A program made the translations under genes and the position numbers. Of a DNA stretch of 64,000 nucleotides, positions 54,155 through 62,464 are shown one piece after another. Numbering within the stretch: the stretch's first letter is position 1; each line of letters begins with the position of its first letter. The notes under the pieces are model-generated. The model ran no database searches. It saw nothing but the letters and a program-made list of their open reading frames with translations, and was not told the origin of the DNA. This stretch comes from Bacteroidales bacterium (GTDB taxonomy: Bacteria; Bacteroidota; Bacteroidia; Bacteroidales; P3), in assembly GCA_017934545.1 (NCBI GenBank), contig JAGBJI010000001.1, positions 219,109-283,108 on the forward strand, in the 5' to 3' direction.

Positions 54155-56206
54155 ATGTTAAAAAAGATAAATTTATTTACACTTGCAATTGTTTTGTGCA
54201 GTGTTTGTTTTTCGCAGCAAAGCCCTGCCAAGTGGTCTTTCCGCACAAACAAGATAAACGATTCGGTAGCGGATTTAATCATGCAGTGCAATCTGCCTGA
54301 CGGATGGCACATATATTCCCAAAAAACCAAGGGAACGGAATTGCCTATTGAGTTTACGTTCCAACCGTCTGCACAGTACCAACGGTTAGGCGGCGTTCAG
54401 GAACCGCCGTACAAAGCCAAATACGACAAATTTGCGAAAGATACCACCCGATATTTTGAAAATACGGCGGTATTTCATCAAAAAATAAAGGTAAAGATCG
54501 ATAAAGATTTCAAAGTAAAAGGTTCCGTCAACTTCCAATTGTGTGAAAACGGTTCGTGTATTCCGCCCGACGACGTTGAATATACGTTTGACGTCAAAGG
54601 CAACCCGAATATAACCGCCGCTGTAGATGAAACGACGGAAGAAACCCCTACTCAAACGGCGGTAACCGAGCCTTTGCCGAATGCGGAAACCGCAACCGAA
54701 GTCATAGACCAAGCAAAGAGCATGGGCGATACGCAGGATTTGGCTGACAAATCGTTGCTTACTGTGTTTTTAATATCGTTCGGCGTGGGTCTGATAACGC
54801 TTTTGACCCCGTGCGTGTTCCCTATGATTCCTATGACCATATCTTTCTTCTTGCACGGTAAGAAAACAAACCGTCAGGGCAGGAAACAGGCTTACTTTTT
54901 CGGCTTATCAATAGTTTTAATCTTTGCCGTGCTGGGTTTGCTTCTGACTTTGATTTTCGGAAAGGACGCCATGTATATAATATCCACACATTGGATACCG
55001 AATGTTCTGTTTTTCGTCATTTTTATGGTCTTTGCACTTTCGTTTTTCGGACTGTTTGAGATAACCATGCCGAGCAAATGGGTGAACAAATCCGACAAAG
55101 AAAGCGAGAAAGGCGGACTTTTGGGGGCGTTTTTCATAGCTTTGACAACGGTATTGGTGTCTTTCTCATGCACGGGTCCCATTTTGGGAGCGGCATTGGT
55201 GGAGATGGCTTCGGGAAGCAGCAATTCGTTCATCTTCTTTATATCCATGTTGGGCTTTGCCATAGGTTTTGCATTGCCTTTTACCCTTTTGGCAATGTTT
55301 CCTTCGTTTTTGAAGAACCTGAAGAGCGGTTCGTGGCTTAACAGCGTGAAAATAGTGTTCGGATTTTTGGAAATAGCTTTGGGATTGAAGTTTTTGATGG
55401 TTGCAGACCAAGCACAGAATTGGGGAATACTGACACGGACGGTGTATCTTTGCATTTGGATAGTCATATTTGCCATGATAGGCTTCTATTTGTTAGGAAA
55501 ACTTAAATTCAAGGGCGATTCGGAGTTGCAGCATATAACAGTGCCGAGATTGTTTTTAGCAATAGTTTCATTCTCCTTTACAATATATATGATACCCGGA
55601 CTTTGGGGCGCTCCGTTGAGTGCTATATCGGGCTATTTGCCGCCGTTGACTTCACAGGAATATAACATTGAAAAAATTATTGTTGAAAACGGCGGAACGG
55701 TATCTGCAAACACTTCAACAGACGGATTCCCTGTACAAAGGAAATATGCAGACAAATTGGACGGACATGTTCCTGTGGGATTCAAAGCCTTTTTTGATTT
55801 AGCCGAAGCACAGCAATACGCCAAGAAAGTGGGAAAACCTTTGTTTTTAGACTTCACGGGCAAGAGTTGTGCGAATTGCCGCGAGATGGAAACGGCGGTG
55901 TGGAGCAATCCTACCGTAAAGCAGATGATTCAAAACGATTATGTCTTGGTTTCTTTGTATTGCGACGAAAACACGATAGCACTTCCGCAGGACGAATGGA
56001 CGGAAATGAACGGCAAAACCATAAAAACTCTCGGCAGACGCAATCTTAACTATCAGATAGAGAAGTTTCACGCCAACGCACAGCCGTTGTACGTTCTTAT
56101 GGACGGAGATGGCAACCTTTTGACCGACAAACCGCAGCCGTACGACAAGAACGTGCAGAATTTTATTGACTTTTTGAATAAAGGACTTTCTAATTTTAAG
56201 AAGTAG
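54155..56206 (+). CDS. dsbD: Thiol:disulfide interchange protein DsbD-like
   Basis: Carries electrons from cytoplasmic thioredoxin to periplasmic thiol proteins. 683 residues in three parts: signal peptide plus an N-terminal DsbD alpha-like beta-sandwich (about 20-150; CQLCENGSCIPPDDV), a membrane domain of about eight helices (about 200-480; LITLLTPCVFPMIPMTISFF and SFSCTGPILGAALVEM carry the redox cysteines), and a C-terminal thioredoxin-like domain (about 540-683; FLDFTGKSCANCREMETAVW with CANC). The exonuclease gene starts directly after its stop codon. Confidence 0.92.
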   Translation: MLKKINLFTLAIVLCSVCFSQQSPAKWSFRTNKINDSVADLIMQCNLPDGWHIYSQKTKGTELPIEFTFQPSAQYQRLGGVQEPPYKAKYDKFAKDTTRYFENTAVFHQKIKVKIDKDFKVKGSVNFQLCENGSCIPPDDVEYTFDVKGNPNITAAVDETTEETPTQTAVTEPLPNAETATEVIDQAKSMGDTQDLADKSLLTVFLISFGVGLITLLTPCVFPMIPMTISFFLHGKKTNRQGRKQAYFFGLSIVLIFAVLGLLLTLIFGKDAMYIISTHWIPNVLFFVIFMVFALSFFGLFEITMPSKWVNKSDKESEKGGLLGAFFIALTTVLVSFSCTGPILGAALVEMASGSSNSFIFFISMLGFAIGFALPFTLLAMFPSFLKNLKSGSWLNSVKIVFGFLEIALGLKFLMVADQAQNWGILTRTVYLCIWIVIFAMIGFYLLGKLKFKGDSELQHITVPRLFLAIVSFSFTIYMIPGLWGAPLSAISGYLPPLTSQEYNIEKIIVENGGTVSANTSTDGFPVQRKYADKLDGHVPVGFKAFFDLAEAQQYAKKVGKPLFLDFTGKSCANCREMETAVWSNPTVKQMIQNDYVLVSLYCDENTIALPQDEWTEMNGKTIKTLGRRNLNYQIEKFHANAQPLYVLMDGDGNLLTDKPQPYDKNVQNFIDFLNKGLSNFKK

Positions 56207-56758
56207 GTGTTCTCTTTTACGGCGGTGGATTTTGAAACGGCTGCGGGCTATATCCCATGTTCTGTGGGTATAGCCGTAGTTGAAGACAACAAGATAACGG
56301 AAGTAAGGACGGAATTGATAAAACCCATTTGTTTTCCTTATTTCCATTGGTATGCACAGCGTATTCACGGCATTTACAAGCAGGATGTGGAAAACGCTCC
56401 TACGTTTGAAGAACTTTGGCCTGAGATTAAACACTATTTTAGCGACACTATGCTGATAGCACACAACGCCGCGTTTGATATAAACGTGCTTCGGCGGACG
56501 CTTGCTCACTACCAACTGCCGCGGCCTTACGCCCGGTACATGTGTTCCTATATTTTGGCAAAGAAAACATGGAAAAACAATGCTAAATTTTCGCTGGATT
56601 TTCTTTCCAATCAAGAAAACATTCCGCTCAACCATCACCATGCCGATTCCGATGCGGCGGCTTGTGCCATGCTTTTGTTAAGAGAAGCGGAGGTTTTGGG
56701 TTGTCAGGATTTTGCACAGTTGAAACATCTCACACAATTACGCTCTTACAGATTATGA
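56207..56758 (+). CDS. DnaQ-like 3-prime to 5-prime exonuclease
   Basis: 183 residues, starting at GTG immediately after the TAG stop of the dsbD-like gene. DEDDh exonuclease motifs are intact: Exo I AVDFETA, Exo II AHNAAFDINVL, Exo III HHADSDAAAC (the H and D of DEDDh). A stand-alone proofreading-type or RNA/DNA-repair exonuclease, related to the epsilon subunit but short of its polymerase-binding tail. The next gene overlaps by four bases. Confidence 0.9.
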   Translation: MFSFTAVDFETAAGYIPCSVGIAVVEDNKITEVRTELIKPICFPYFHWYAQRIHGIYKQDVENAPTFEELWPEIKHYFSDTMLIAHNAAFDINVLRRTLAHYQLPRPYARYMCSYILAKKTWKNNAKFSLDFLSNQENIPLNHHHADSDAAACAMLLLREAEVLGCQDFAQLKHLTQLRSYRL

Positions 56759-57702
56759 TAAATCTTTATACGGAAGTAAAGCCTGAAGAAAGCGGGTTTA
56801 AAATCAATCATAAAAGCCACATTATGCTCATCGGTTCATGTTTTACCGATGAAATAGGGGAGCGTTTCGCAATCCACGGGTTCAATATCGGAAAAAATCC
56901 GTTCGGAATATTGTATAACCCCGCAAGTATCGCCATTTGTTTGAACAGAATAACGGATAAGGAATATTTTGATAAAAAAGATTTGATTAAAAGCGGGGAA
57001 TATTTTTATGCTTTTTCGTGTCACGGCGATTACAGGGGAGAAACCGAAGAGCAATGCCTTGAAAAAATAAACCGAAGCATAGACGAAAACCATGAGTTTT
57101 TGAAAACAACGGATACAATCATCATTACCTTGGGTTCGGCATGGACTTACAGATACAAACCTGCGGATTATTTGATGGGCAATTGCCACAAGATAGACTC
57201 CAAACTGATAGAACGCCGGATGTTGACGGTTGAACAGACGGTGCAGTGCATGATGCAGGCAACAGAAAACGTAAAGCAGAAAATTAATTCGGACATGCGT
57301 TTTATTTTTACTCTTTCGCCCGTACGGCATTGGCGAGAAGGTTGGCATGACAATGCGGTTTCCAAGGCCGTATTGTATTTGGCGGTTGACAAAATGATAA
57401 AAGAATTTTGCGGCAATGCGGCATATTTTCCTTCGTACGACATTGTGACGGACGAACTGCGTGATTACAGGTTTTATGAACGTGATTTGCTGCATGTCAA
57501 TCAACTTGCAGTGGATTGCATATGGGAAAAATTTTCCGACACCTATTTTTCGGAAAAGACAAAATACGTTAACGGAGAATATAGAAAACTTTGGCTGATG
57601 AAAAACCACCGTCCGTTGAACCCAAGCAGCGAAGCGTACGGAAAACACAAGCAAAAAACGGCGGAAACCGAAGCCAAAATACAGTCTTTGCAGGATTGGT
57701 GA
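56755..57702 (+). CDS. GSCFA domain protein
   Basis: 315 residues. ATG 56755 overlaps the exonuclease stop as ATGA, which supports it over the frame opening at 56662 inside the exonuclease gene. The family signature IMLIGSCFTDEIGERF gives the Gly-Ser-Cys-Phe motif, followed by NPFGILYNPASIA, TIIITLGSAWTYRY, FTLSPVRHWREGWHDNAVSK and SYDIVTDELRDYRFYERDLL. GSCFA proteins belong to the SGNH-hydrolase-like group and may be esterases acting on glycans; the substrate is unknown. Confidence 0.88.
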   Translation: MINLYTEVKPEESGFKINHKSHIMLIGSCFTDEIGERFAIHGFNIGKNPFGILYNPASIAICLNRITDKEYFDKKDLIKSGEYFYAFSCHGDYRGETEEQCLEKINRSIDENHEFLKTTDTIIITLGSAWTYRYKPADYLMGNCHKIDSKLIERRMLTVEQTVQCMMQATENVKQKINSDMRFIFTLSPVRHWREGWHDNAVSKAVLYLAVDKMIKEFCGNAAYFPSYDIVTDELRDYRFYERDLLHVNQLAVDCIWEKFSDTYFSEKTKYVNGEYRKLWLMKNHRPLNPSSEAYGKHKQKTAETEAKIQSLQDW

Positions 57703-57729
57703 AAATTAATGTATAACAAAGGCAAAATT

Positions 57730-57784
57730 CTTTTCAGAAAAGAAAAAATTAGATTCAGAAAAGAATTTTTTCTTTTCTGAAAAG
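57730..57784. repeat. Palindrome train 11 (CTTTTCAGAAAAG only)
   Basis: A perfect 21-bp inverted repeat (57730-57750 with 57764-57784). It can also be read as three CTTTTCAGAAAAG-like units starting at 57730, 57751 and 57772, 21 bp apart. These are the same palindrome that bounds the other trains, here without array-specific inner units. It may serve as the terminator of the dsbD-exonuclease-GSCFA operon. Confidence 0.65.
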
Positions 57785-57817
57785 AGTTTGGGTGAAATGT
57801 GATTGAAAAAAAATTTG

Positions 57818-58585
57818 ATGACTATGCAAAAAAATATAAAGTTGGAAATATGCGTTTACAACGCCGAATCGTGCCTTAAAGCACAGGAAGCGGGAGCGGA
57901 CAGGGTGGAGTTGTGTGCCTCAATGCAGGAAGGAGGACTGACGCCTTCGCTGTCTATGATAGAGTTTGCCCGCCGTCGCTTGAGCATTGATACAATGGTG
58001 ATGATTCGTCCGCGGGGAGGCGATTTTCTATATTCCGACGATGAGTTTGAGATTATGAAAAACGATATTGAGATGTGCAGACGTATCGGCGTTAGCGGAG
58101 TTGTCTTCGGTATACTGACACCCGAGGGCAGGGTGGACGCAGAGCGTAACGCCATACTCGTAAAAGCGGCGGGCAATATGCAGACATGTTTCCACAGAGC
58201 GATAGATATGTGCCGTGATTACTGCCAGGCAGCGAGCGACATTGCCTCTTTGAATTTTACGCGTGTGCTTACCTCTGGGGCAAAACAAAACGCATTGCAG
58301 GGAGCGGACAATATAGCCAAGATAAAACATATTCTGCAAGGCAAAGTTGAGGTTATGGCGGGCAGCGGAGTGAATCCAATGAACATAAAAGACATTTACT
58401 TAAAATCCGATGCGGATGCGTTCCATTTTTCAGCCAAGACACTGAAACCATCTGCGATGCAATTCAAAAACCCTGACGTTTCAATGGGTTGCAATGCAGG
58501 TGCGGACGAATACAGTATGTATACGGCGGACAAAAACCAAATATCGCAGGCCGTAAATGTTATTAAATCGTTGTCAGTACAATAA
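57818..58585 (+). CDS. cutC: CutC family protein
   Basis: A TIM-barrel protein named for copper homeostasis, though its biochemical role is unsettled. About 255 residues; ATG 57818 or 57824 is preferred over an upstream TTG at 57803. Family signatures KLEICVYNAESCLKAQEAGA, RVELCASMQEGGLTPS, VMIRPRGGDFLYSDDEFEIM, FHRAIDMCRD, RVLTSGA and VMAGSGVNP are all present. Monocistronic as far as can be seen. Confidence 0.93.
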   Translation: MTMQKNIKLEICVYNAESCLKAQEAGADRVELCASMQEGGLTPSLSMIEFARRRLSIDTMVMIRPRGGDFLYSDDEFEIMKNDIEMCRRIGVSGVVFGILTPEGRVDAERNAILVKAAGNMQTCFHRAIDMCRDYCQAASDIASLNFTRVLTSGAKQNALQGADNIAKIKHILQGKVEVMAGSGVNPMNIKDIYLKSDADAFHFSAKTLKPSAMQFKNPDVSMGCNAGADEYSMYTADKNQISQAVNVIKSLSVQ

Positions 58586-58630
58586 TTATTGCAATAAAGC
58601 GTTTATTTCTTATTATAAAACAGTTTAACG

Positions 58631-59593
58631 ATGAACGGAAAATATTTAATACCTCTGTTGTTGGGTGCAATTGCCTGTTTTGTTTTCGCAGGTTGTGACA
58701 ATTTTGAGGGCAACCAACAGATACCGTCTTACATTAAAGTCAAAGGGTTCAACCTTGTAGCCGATGACAACTTGGGATTGGGCTTTGTACAGGACGAAGG
58801 ATTTTTGAGTAATGAGATTTCGGACGTATGGGTTTTCGTTACCAAGAACGGCAAACAGCAGTTTATGGGAGCGTATACACTTAAAGACAGCGGCACGATG
58901 AACATTCCCGTGTTGGAAGAGGGAATAAGCTACGTGGAACTGCGTCCGGGGATAAAATACAACGGAATGAACGGTACCAGAGAGTATTACAGTTTCTATA
59001 CACGGTGTTACGATACCGTTGATTTGCAGCCCGGACAGGTTGTGGAAATCCCTGTGCAGAATATAAGCTACAATTCGTTGGCGTCAATATCGCAGGCGTA
59101 TATGTTTGAAGACAATTACATTCCTTTTGAAAACCTGCCTACCGTGTCGGACGATTACCCTGATTACATGCACTTGGTTTCGGGCGACAGCGTTTCTTAC
59201 GGCAGCAAATGCGCTGCACTTTACAGTTCGTCGTCTTCCGATATTTACAAAGTTTTGATGCGTGACAGTATAAGTTGTGCCAATCACAACGCCATGATAT
59301 TGGAGATGGACTACCATTCAAACATAGATTTTGAAGTGGGATTGTACGGCAAGATGATGTCGGCGGGCAACGAATATTACATAAGTTGCATGCGGATATT
59401 GGCAAACGACAACCCTGACTATGCAGCGGGCGACAGACGCAATTGGAAAAAGATGTACATAATCTTGGGTAAGGTTTGGGGACAGTTGAACTACAATGCG
59501 TTTAAACTGTGGCTGCAACCTGTTAACAACAAAGGTCTGCAGGACGGATTTGTCCATATAGACAACATAAAGATAATCCATTTCCCTGAATAA
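58631..59593 (+). CDS. Lipoprotein of unknown function
   Basis: 320 residues: signal YLIPLLLGAIACFVFAGC with lipobox FAGC. The mature part is beta-rich: residues about 35-145 look like an immunoglobulin-like module (FLSNEISDVWVFVTKNGKQQ, PVLEEGISYVELRPGIKYNG), followed by a carbohydrate-binding-like sandwich (about 170-320; DSVSYGSKCAALYSSSSSDI). No family name can be given with confidence. Located 28 bases before the sugar-phosphate transferase and probably cotranscribed with it. Confidence 0.7.
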   Translation: MNGKYLIPLLLGAIACFVFAGCDNFEGNQQIPSYIKVKGFNLVADDNLGLGFVQDEGFLSNEISDVWVFVTKNGKQQFMGAYTLKDSGTMNIPVLEEGISYVELRPGIKYNGMNGTREYYSFYTRCYDTVDLQPGQVVEIPVQNISYNSLASISQAYMFEDNYIPFENLPTVSDDYPDYMHLVSGDSVSYGSKCAALYSSSSSDIYKVLMRDSISCANHNAMILEMDYHSNIDFEVGLYGKMMSAGNEYYISCMRILANDNPDYAAGDRRNWKKMYIILGKVWGQLNYNAFKLWLQPVNNKGLQDGFVHIDNIKIIHFPE

Positions 59594-59621
59594 CGAACTT
59601 TGCTTTTTTGCTTTCTTTGCT

Positions 59622-61043
59622 ATGAACAAAACACTCCGGAGCCTTGCTTACATCATTTCAGACTATCTTGCCGCCGTTGCGGCGTGGGTTTTGTTTTTCT
59701 TTTTCAGAAAACTGACCATAGAAAACAACAGCTTTGACGACATAAACCTTGTCTTTGCCGACGTAAACCTTTACAAAGGAATAGTGTTCATACCTTTGTT
59801 TTGGTTGTGTTTGTATTGGTGTGCGGGAGAATACAGAAACGTGTACAAAAAATCGCGTCTGAAAGATTTTCTTCAGACCGTGATAGAAAGTTTTGCTGGA
59901 GTTATCGTTTTGTTTTTCGCTTTTCTTTTGGACGATTATATCTCTACTTACAAAAACTATTACTTTACTTTTGCTCTTTTGTTGGTGTTGCATTTTTTCA
60001 TCACCTATATTCCGCGTCTGATACTGACTTGGTCAACGGTAATCCGCGTCCATAACGGCAAAATAGGCTTTCCTACGCTTATGATAGTGTCCGACGGACA
60101 AAAAGCGGAGAGTTTGTACCGCTCCATAACCAACCAAGAGATGTCTTCTGGTTACAAATTTACGGGCTATATAACCCCTGAAGGCAACAATTACACAATG
60201 TTGGACAGCCATATGCCGCTTTTGGGCAGTTTTTCGGACTTACAACAAATAATAGAGCAAAAACAGATTGAAGAGATAATAGTGGTTTTGGACCGCAAAG
60301 ACGAAAACGAGATATACAATATTATCTTTTCCGTCCAAAATCCCGACATTGAAATGTTTATGCCTTCCGACCGCAAGGATTTGTTGACGGGAAGCATCAA
60401 ACTGAAAGCCATTTTTTCCGTACCTTTGGTGCGTATATCCCAACAGATGATGTCCCCGTGGGAGTTTTCGCTGAAAAGAATTTTTGACGTTGTGGTTTCA
60501 TTGGTGTCAATGACGGTGTTGATACCTGTTTATATAGCAGTTGCGGTGATTATCAAGTCAACGTCCAAAGGTCCGGTGTTCTATGCCCAGCAACGTATAG
60601 GCAAAAACGGCAAACCGTTTATGATGTACAAGTTCCGTTCCATGTATACCGATGCCGAAAAAGACGGTCCTATGCTTTCCAACGGCGATAACGACCCGCG
60701 TATCACGCCTTTCGGACGGTTTATGCGTAAAGTCAGGTTGGACGAAACGCCGCAGTTTTTCCATGTCTTGCGTGGTGAGATGAGTATGGTCGGACCGCGT
60801 CCCGAAAGACAGTATTTTATTGACAAAATAGTTCAGAAAGCACCGGAATACAAACTGTTGCAAAAAATCAAACCCGGCATGACATCGTGGGGACAGGTCA
60901 AATTCGGATACGCCGATACGGTAGACCAAATGGTGGAACGCCTGCAATACGACTTGCTTTACTTGGAAAATATGTCCGTTGCAACAGATATAAAAATATT
61001 GCTTTACACCTTTATCATTATTTTTGAAGGACGGGGAAAATAA
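59622..61043 (+). CDS. Initiating sugar-phosphate transferase (polyprenyl glycosylphosphotransferase)
   Basis: Starts exopolysaccharide or glycan synthesis by moving a sugar phosphate onto undecaprenyl phosphate. 473 residues: four to five N-terminal membrane helices, a Rossmann-like middle (about 140-250), and the bacterial sugar transferase domain from about 285 (KRIFDVVVSLVSMTVLIPVY, GPVFYAQQRIGKNGKPFMMY, KFRSMYTDAE, VRLDETPQFFHVLRGEMSMV, GPRPER, KPGMTSWGQV). WbaP/WcaJ-like layout. No further glycosyltransferases follow in the window. Confidence 0.93.
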   Translation: MNKTLRSLAYIISDYLAAVAAWVLFFFFRKLTIENNSFDDINLVFADVNLYKGIVFIPLFWLCLYWCAGEYRNVYKKSRLKDFLQTVIESFAGVIVLFFAFLLDDYISTYKNYYFTFALLLVLHFFITYIPRLILTWSTVIRVHNGKIGFPTLMIVSDGQKAESLYRSITNQEMSSGYKFTGYITPEGNNYTMLDSHMPLLGSFSDLQQIIEQKQIEEIIVVLDRKDENEIYNIIFSVQNPDIEMFMPSDRKDLLTGSIKLKAIFSVPLVRISQQMMSPWEFSLKRIFDVVVSLVSMTVLIPVYIAVAVIIKSTSKGPVFYAQQRIGKNGKPFMMYKFRSMYTDAEKDGPMLSNGDNDPRITPFGRFMRKVRLDETPQFFHVLRGEMSMVGPRPERQYFIDKIVQKAPEYKLLQKIKPGMTSWGQVKFGYADTVDQMVERLQYDLLYLENMSVATDIKILLYTFIIIFEGRGK

Positions 61044-61061
61044 ACCTGTCTTGCGGCTGCG

Positions 61062-61180
61062 TTTTCAGAAACGAAAAATAAAAAACATATGTTTTTTTAA
61101 CGAAAAACATATGTTTTTTTATTAAAATTCATATGTTTTTTTGAAAAAATACATATGTTTTTTTTAATTCTTTTCAGAAT
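61062..61180. repeat. 22-bp palindrome train 10 (CATATG type)
   Basis: CATATG cores start at 61085, 61107, 61129 and 61152 (22, 22, 23 bp), bounded in phase by TTTTCAGAAA (61062-61071) and TTTTCAGAAT (61171-61180). Same orientation as train 6 and nearly identical to it. Lies between the transferase and higBA. Confidence 0.8.
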
Positions 61181-61305
61181 CTGAATTTTTTATTTGTGAA
61201 CACAGTTCATTTTGTTTTGGAATAAAATGATTATTTTGTGAAAACAATTCTTTAGTTTACGGATTAAGTGACAGAGAGTTGTGATTTAAAGACAGTGAAA
61301 AGTGA

Positions 61306-61365
61306 AAATAAATTATCAAAAAAATGATAATTTATTTGTCAGTTGGCAAATTTGTTGTAATTTTG
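61306..61365 (+). promoter_or_regulatory. higBA promoter and probable HigA operator
   Basis: TTTG at 61335-61338 and TAATTTTG at 61358-61365 are 19 bases apart, 22 bases before higB. A perfect 13-bp inverted repeat (AAATAAATTATCA, 61306-61318, with 61325-61337) overlaps the -33 element, as expected of an autoregulatory operator. Confidence 0.7.
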
Positions 61366-61387
61366 CATTGCTAAAGGTTTAAAAGTT

Positions 61388-61714
61388 ATGATAGTAATTT
61401 TTAAAGACGCTGATTTAGAAGAGTTATTACAAACAGGTAAGAACAAGAAATACAAAGATATTTCTAAAAACAAACGGTTGTCGGCAAAACTGACAAGACT
61501 GTACGAGATAATGACAGGTGCTGACAGTATAGATGATATTTCCGTGTACAGTTATCTGCATTACGAAAAACTTAAACACAATTTATCGGGTATTTCTTCA
61601 GTAAGACCTTTCGGCAATCAGAGAGTTGAGAGATTGTTGTTCGTTGAGCAAGACGACACCATAACAATAGAGATATTAGAATTGGACAGTACGCATTATG
61701 GAAACAAGAAATGA
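61388..61714 (+). CDS. higB: HigB-like toxin (RelE/ParE superfamily)
   Basis: 108 residues. Fits the RelE-like fold of HigB toxins, ribosome-dependent mRNA endonucleases: YKDISKNKRLSAKLTRLYEI, HYEKLKHNLSGISSVRPFGN, RVERLLFVEQDDTITIEILE. The toxin gene precedes the antitoxin gene, the usual higBA order, and overlaps it by 17 bases. Confidence 0.85.
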   Translation: MIVIFKDADLEELLQTGKNKKYKDISKNKRLSAKLTRLYEIMTGADSIDDISVYSYLHYEKLKHNLSGISSVRPFGNQRVERLLFVEQDDTITIEILELDSTHYGNKK

Positions 61715-62108
61715 AAACAGGTTCACTCCGTTTATGGCCGTTCATCCGGGCGGAATTTTGGAGATGGAACTTGAAGACAGAGGCATAAAGCAGAAAGATT
61801 TTGCCAAACAGATAGGTATGTTGCCGTCAAATCTTAACCGTATCATCAAAGGCAAATCACCTATAACGGAAAATATTGCCGAAAAAATAGAGGAAGCGTT
61901 GAATATAAGAAAAGAATTGTGGCTTCGCTATCAAAAAGATTACGAATACGATTCGTTTATCATCGCACAACGGCAAAAAGACAAAACTTCCGCTGTCAAG
62001 GACAAACAACCTGCGTCGGTTATAAGTTTGTTGCAGTCAATCAATGACCGATTGGGTATACTTATATCCATGCAAAGCAAAAACGACCAACCCGGTTTTG
62101 CCCGTTGA
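61698..62108 (+). CDS. higA: HigA-like antitoxin (XRE family)
   Basis: 136 residues with HigA signature HPGGILEMELEDRGIKQKDF followed by helix-turn-helix AKQIGMLPSNLNRIIKGKSP. Neutralises HigB and probably represses the operon through the inverted repeat at 61306-61337. The C-terminal extension of about 50 residues (SVISLLQSINDRLGILISM) is longer than in minimal HigA proteins. Confidence 0.88.
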   Translation: METRNENRFTPFMAVHPGGILEMELEDRGIKQKDFAKQIGMLPSNLNRIIKGKSPITENIAEKIEEALNIRKELWLRYQKDYEYDSFIIAQRQKDKTSAVKDKQPASVISLLQSINDRLGILISMQSKNDQPGFAR

Positions 62109-62159
62109 CAGAGGTTTTGAAAAATTTTTTTTAGTTTTTCTCATTTTTTTGTCTGAAAA

Positions 62160-62191
62160 TTTGGCAGATAAACAATAAATATGTAAATTTG
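62160..62191 (+). promoter_or_regulatory. Consensus promoter of a short transcript
   Basis: TTTG (62160-62163), 20 bases, TAAATTTG (62184-62191): one of the best matches to the Bacteroidota consensus in the window, yet followed by no long gene. Confidence 0.75.
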
Positions 62192-62233
62192 CAGGCGTAA
62201 TACAATTATTTTAATCAACAAATAAATTTGGTT

Positions 62234-62329
62234 ATGTCTGCAAACCGTACTACATATTTGACAATCATTGGTTTAAAGTCTGTAAAAACCATCTTTAAAA
62301 TCGGTAAAAACAATTTTCTGTTGTTGTAA
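62234..62329 (+). CDS. Short ORF, 31 residues (or part of a small RNA)
   Basis: ATG 62234 to TAA 62329 encodes MSANRTTYLTIIGLKSVKTI, then FKIGKNNFLLL: small, basic and hydrophobic. It lies between a consensus promoter and a hairpin terminator, giving a predicted transcript of about 155 nt. It may be a small peptide, a leader, or incidental to a non-coding RNA. Confidence 0.4.
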   Translation: MSANRTTYLTIIGLKSVKTIFKIGKNNFLLL

Positions 62330-62330
62330 G

Positions 62331-62369
62331 CACTTTGTTTTGCAAAGTGTTTTATTTGCATCAAAGTGC
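62331..62369 (+). terminator. Terminator with alternative pairing
   Basis: CACTTTG (62331-62337) pairs with CAAAGTG (62343-62349), followed by TTTTATTT. A second CAAAGTGC at 62362-62369 could pair with GCACTTTG instead, so two mutually exclusive hairpins are possible. Nothing else is recognised in 62370-62464. Confidence 0.6.
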
Positions 62370-62464
62370 AAGTGATAGTATTGTAAAATATTATTGCGGA
62401 ATTTGTTTGTATAAATTTTCATAAAGAAATATAAATATATGTATAATTAAAATAATAAAAAATT

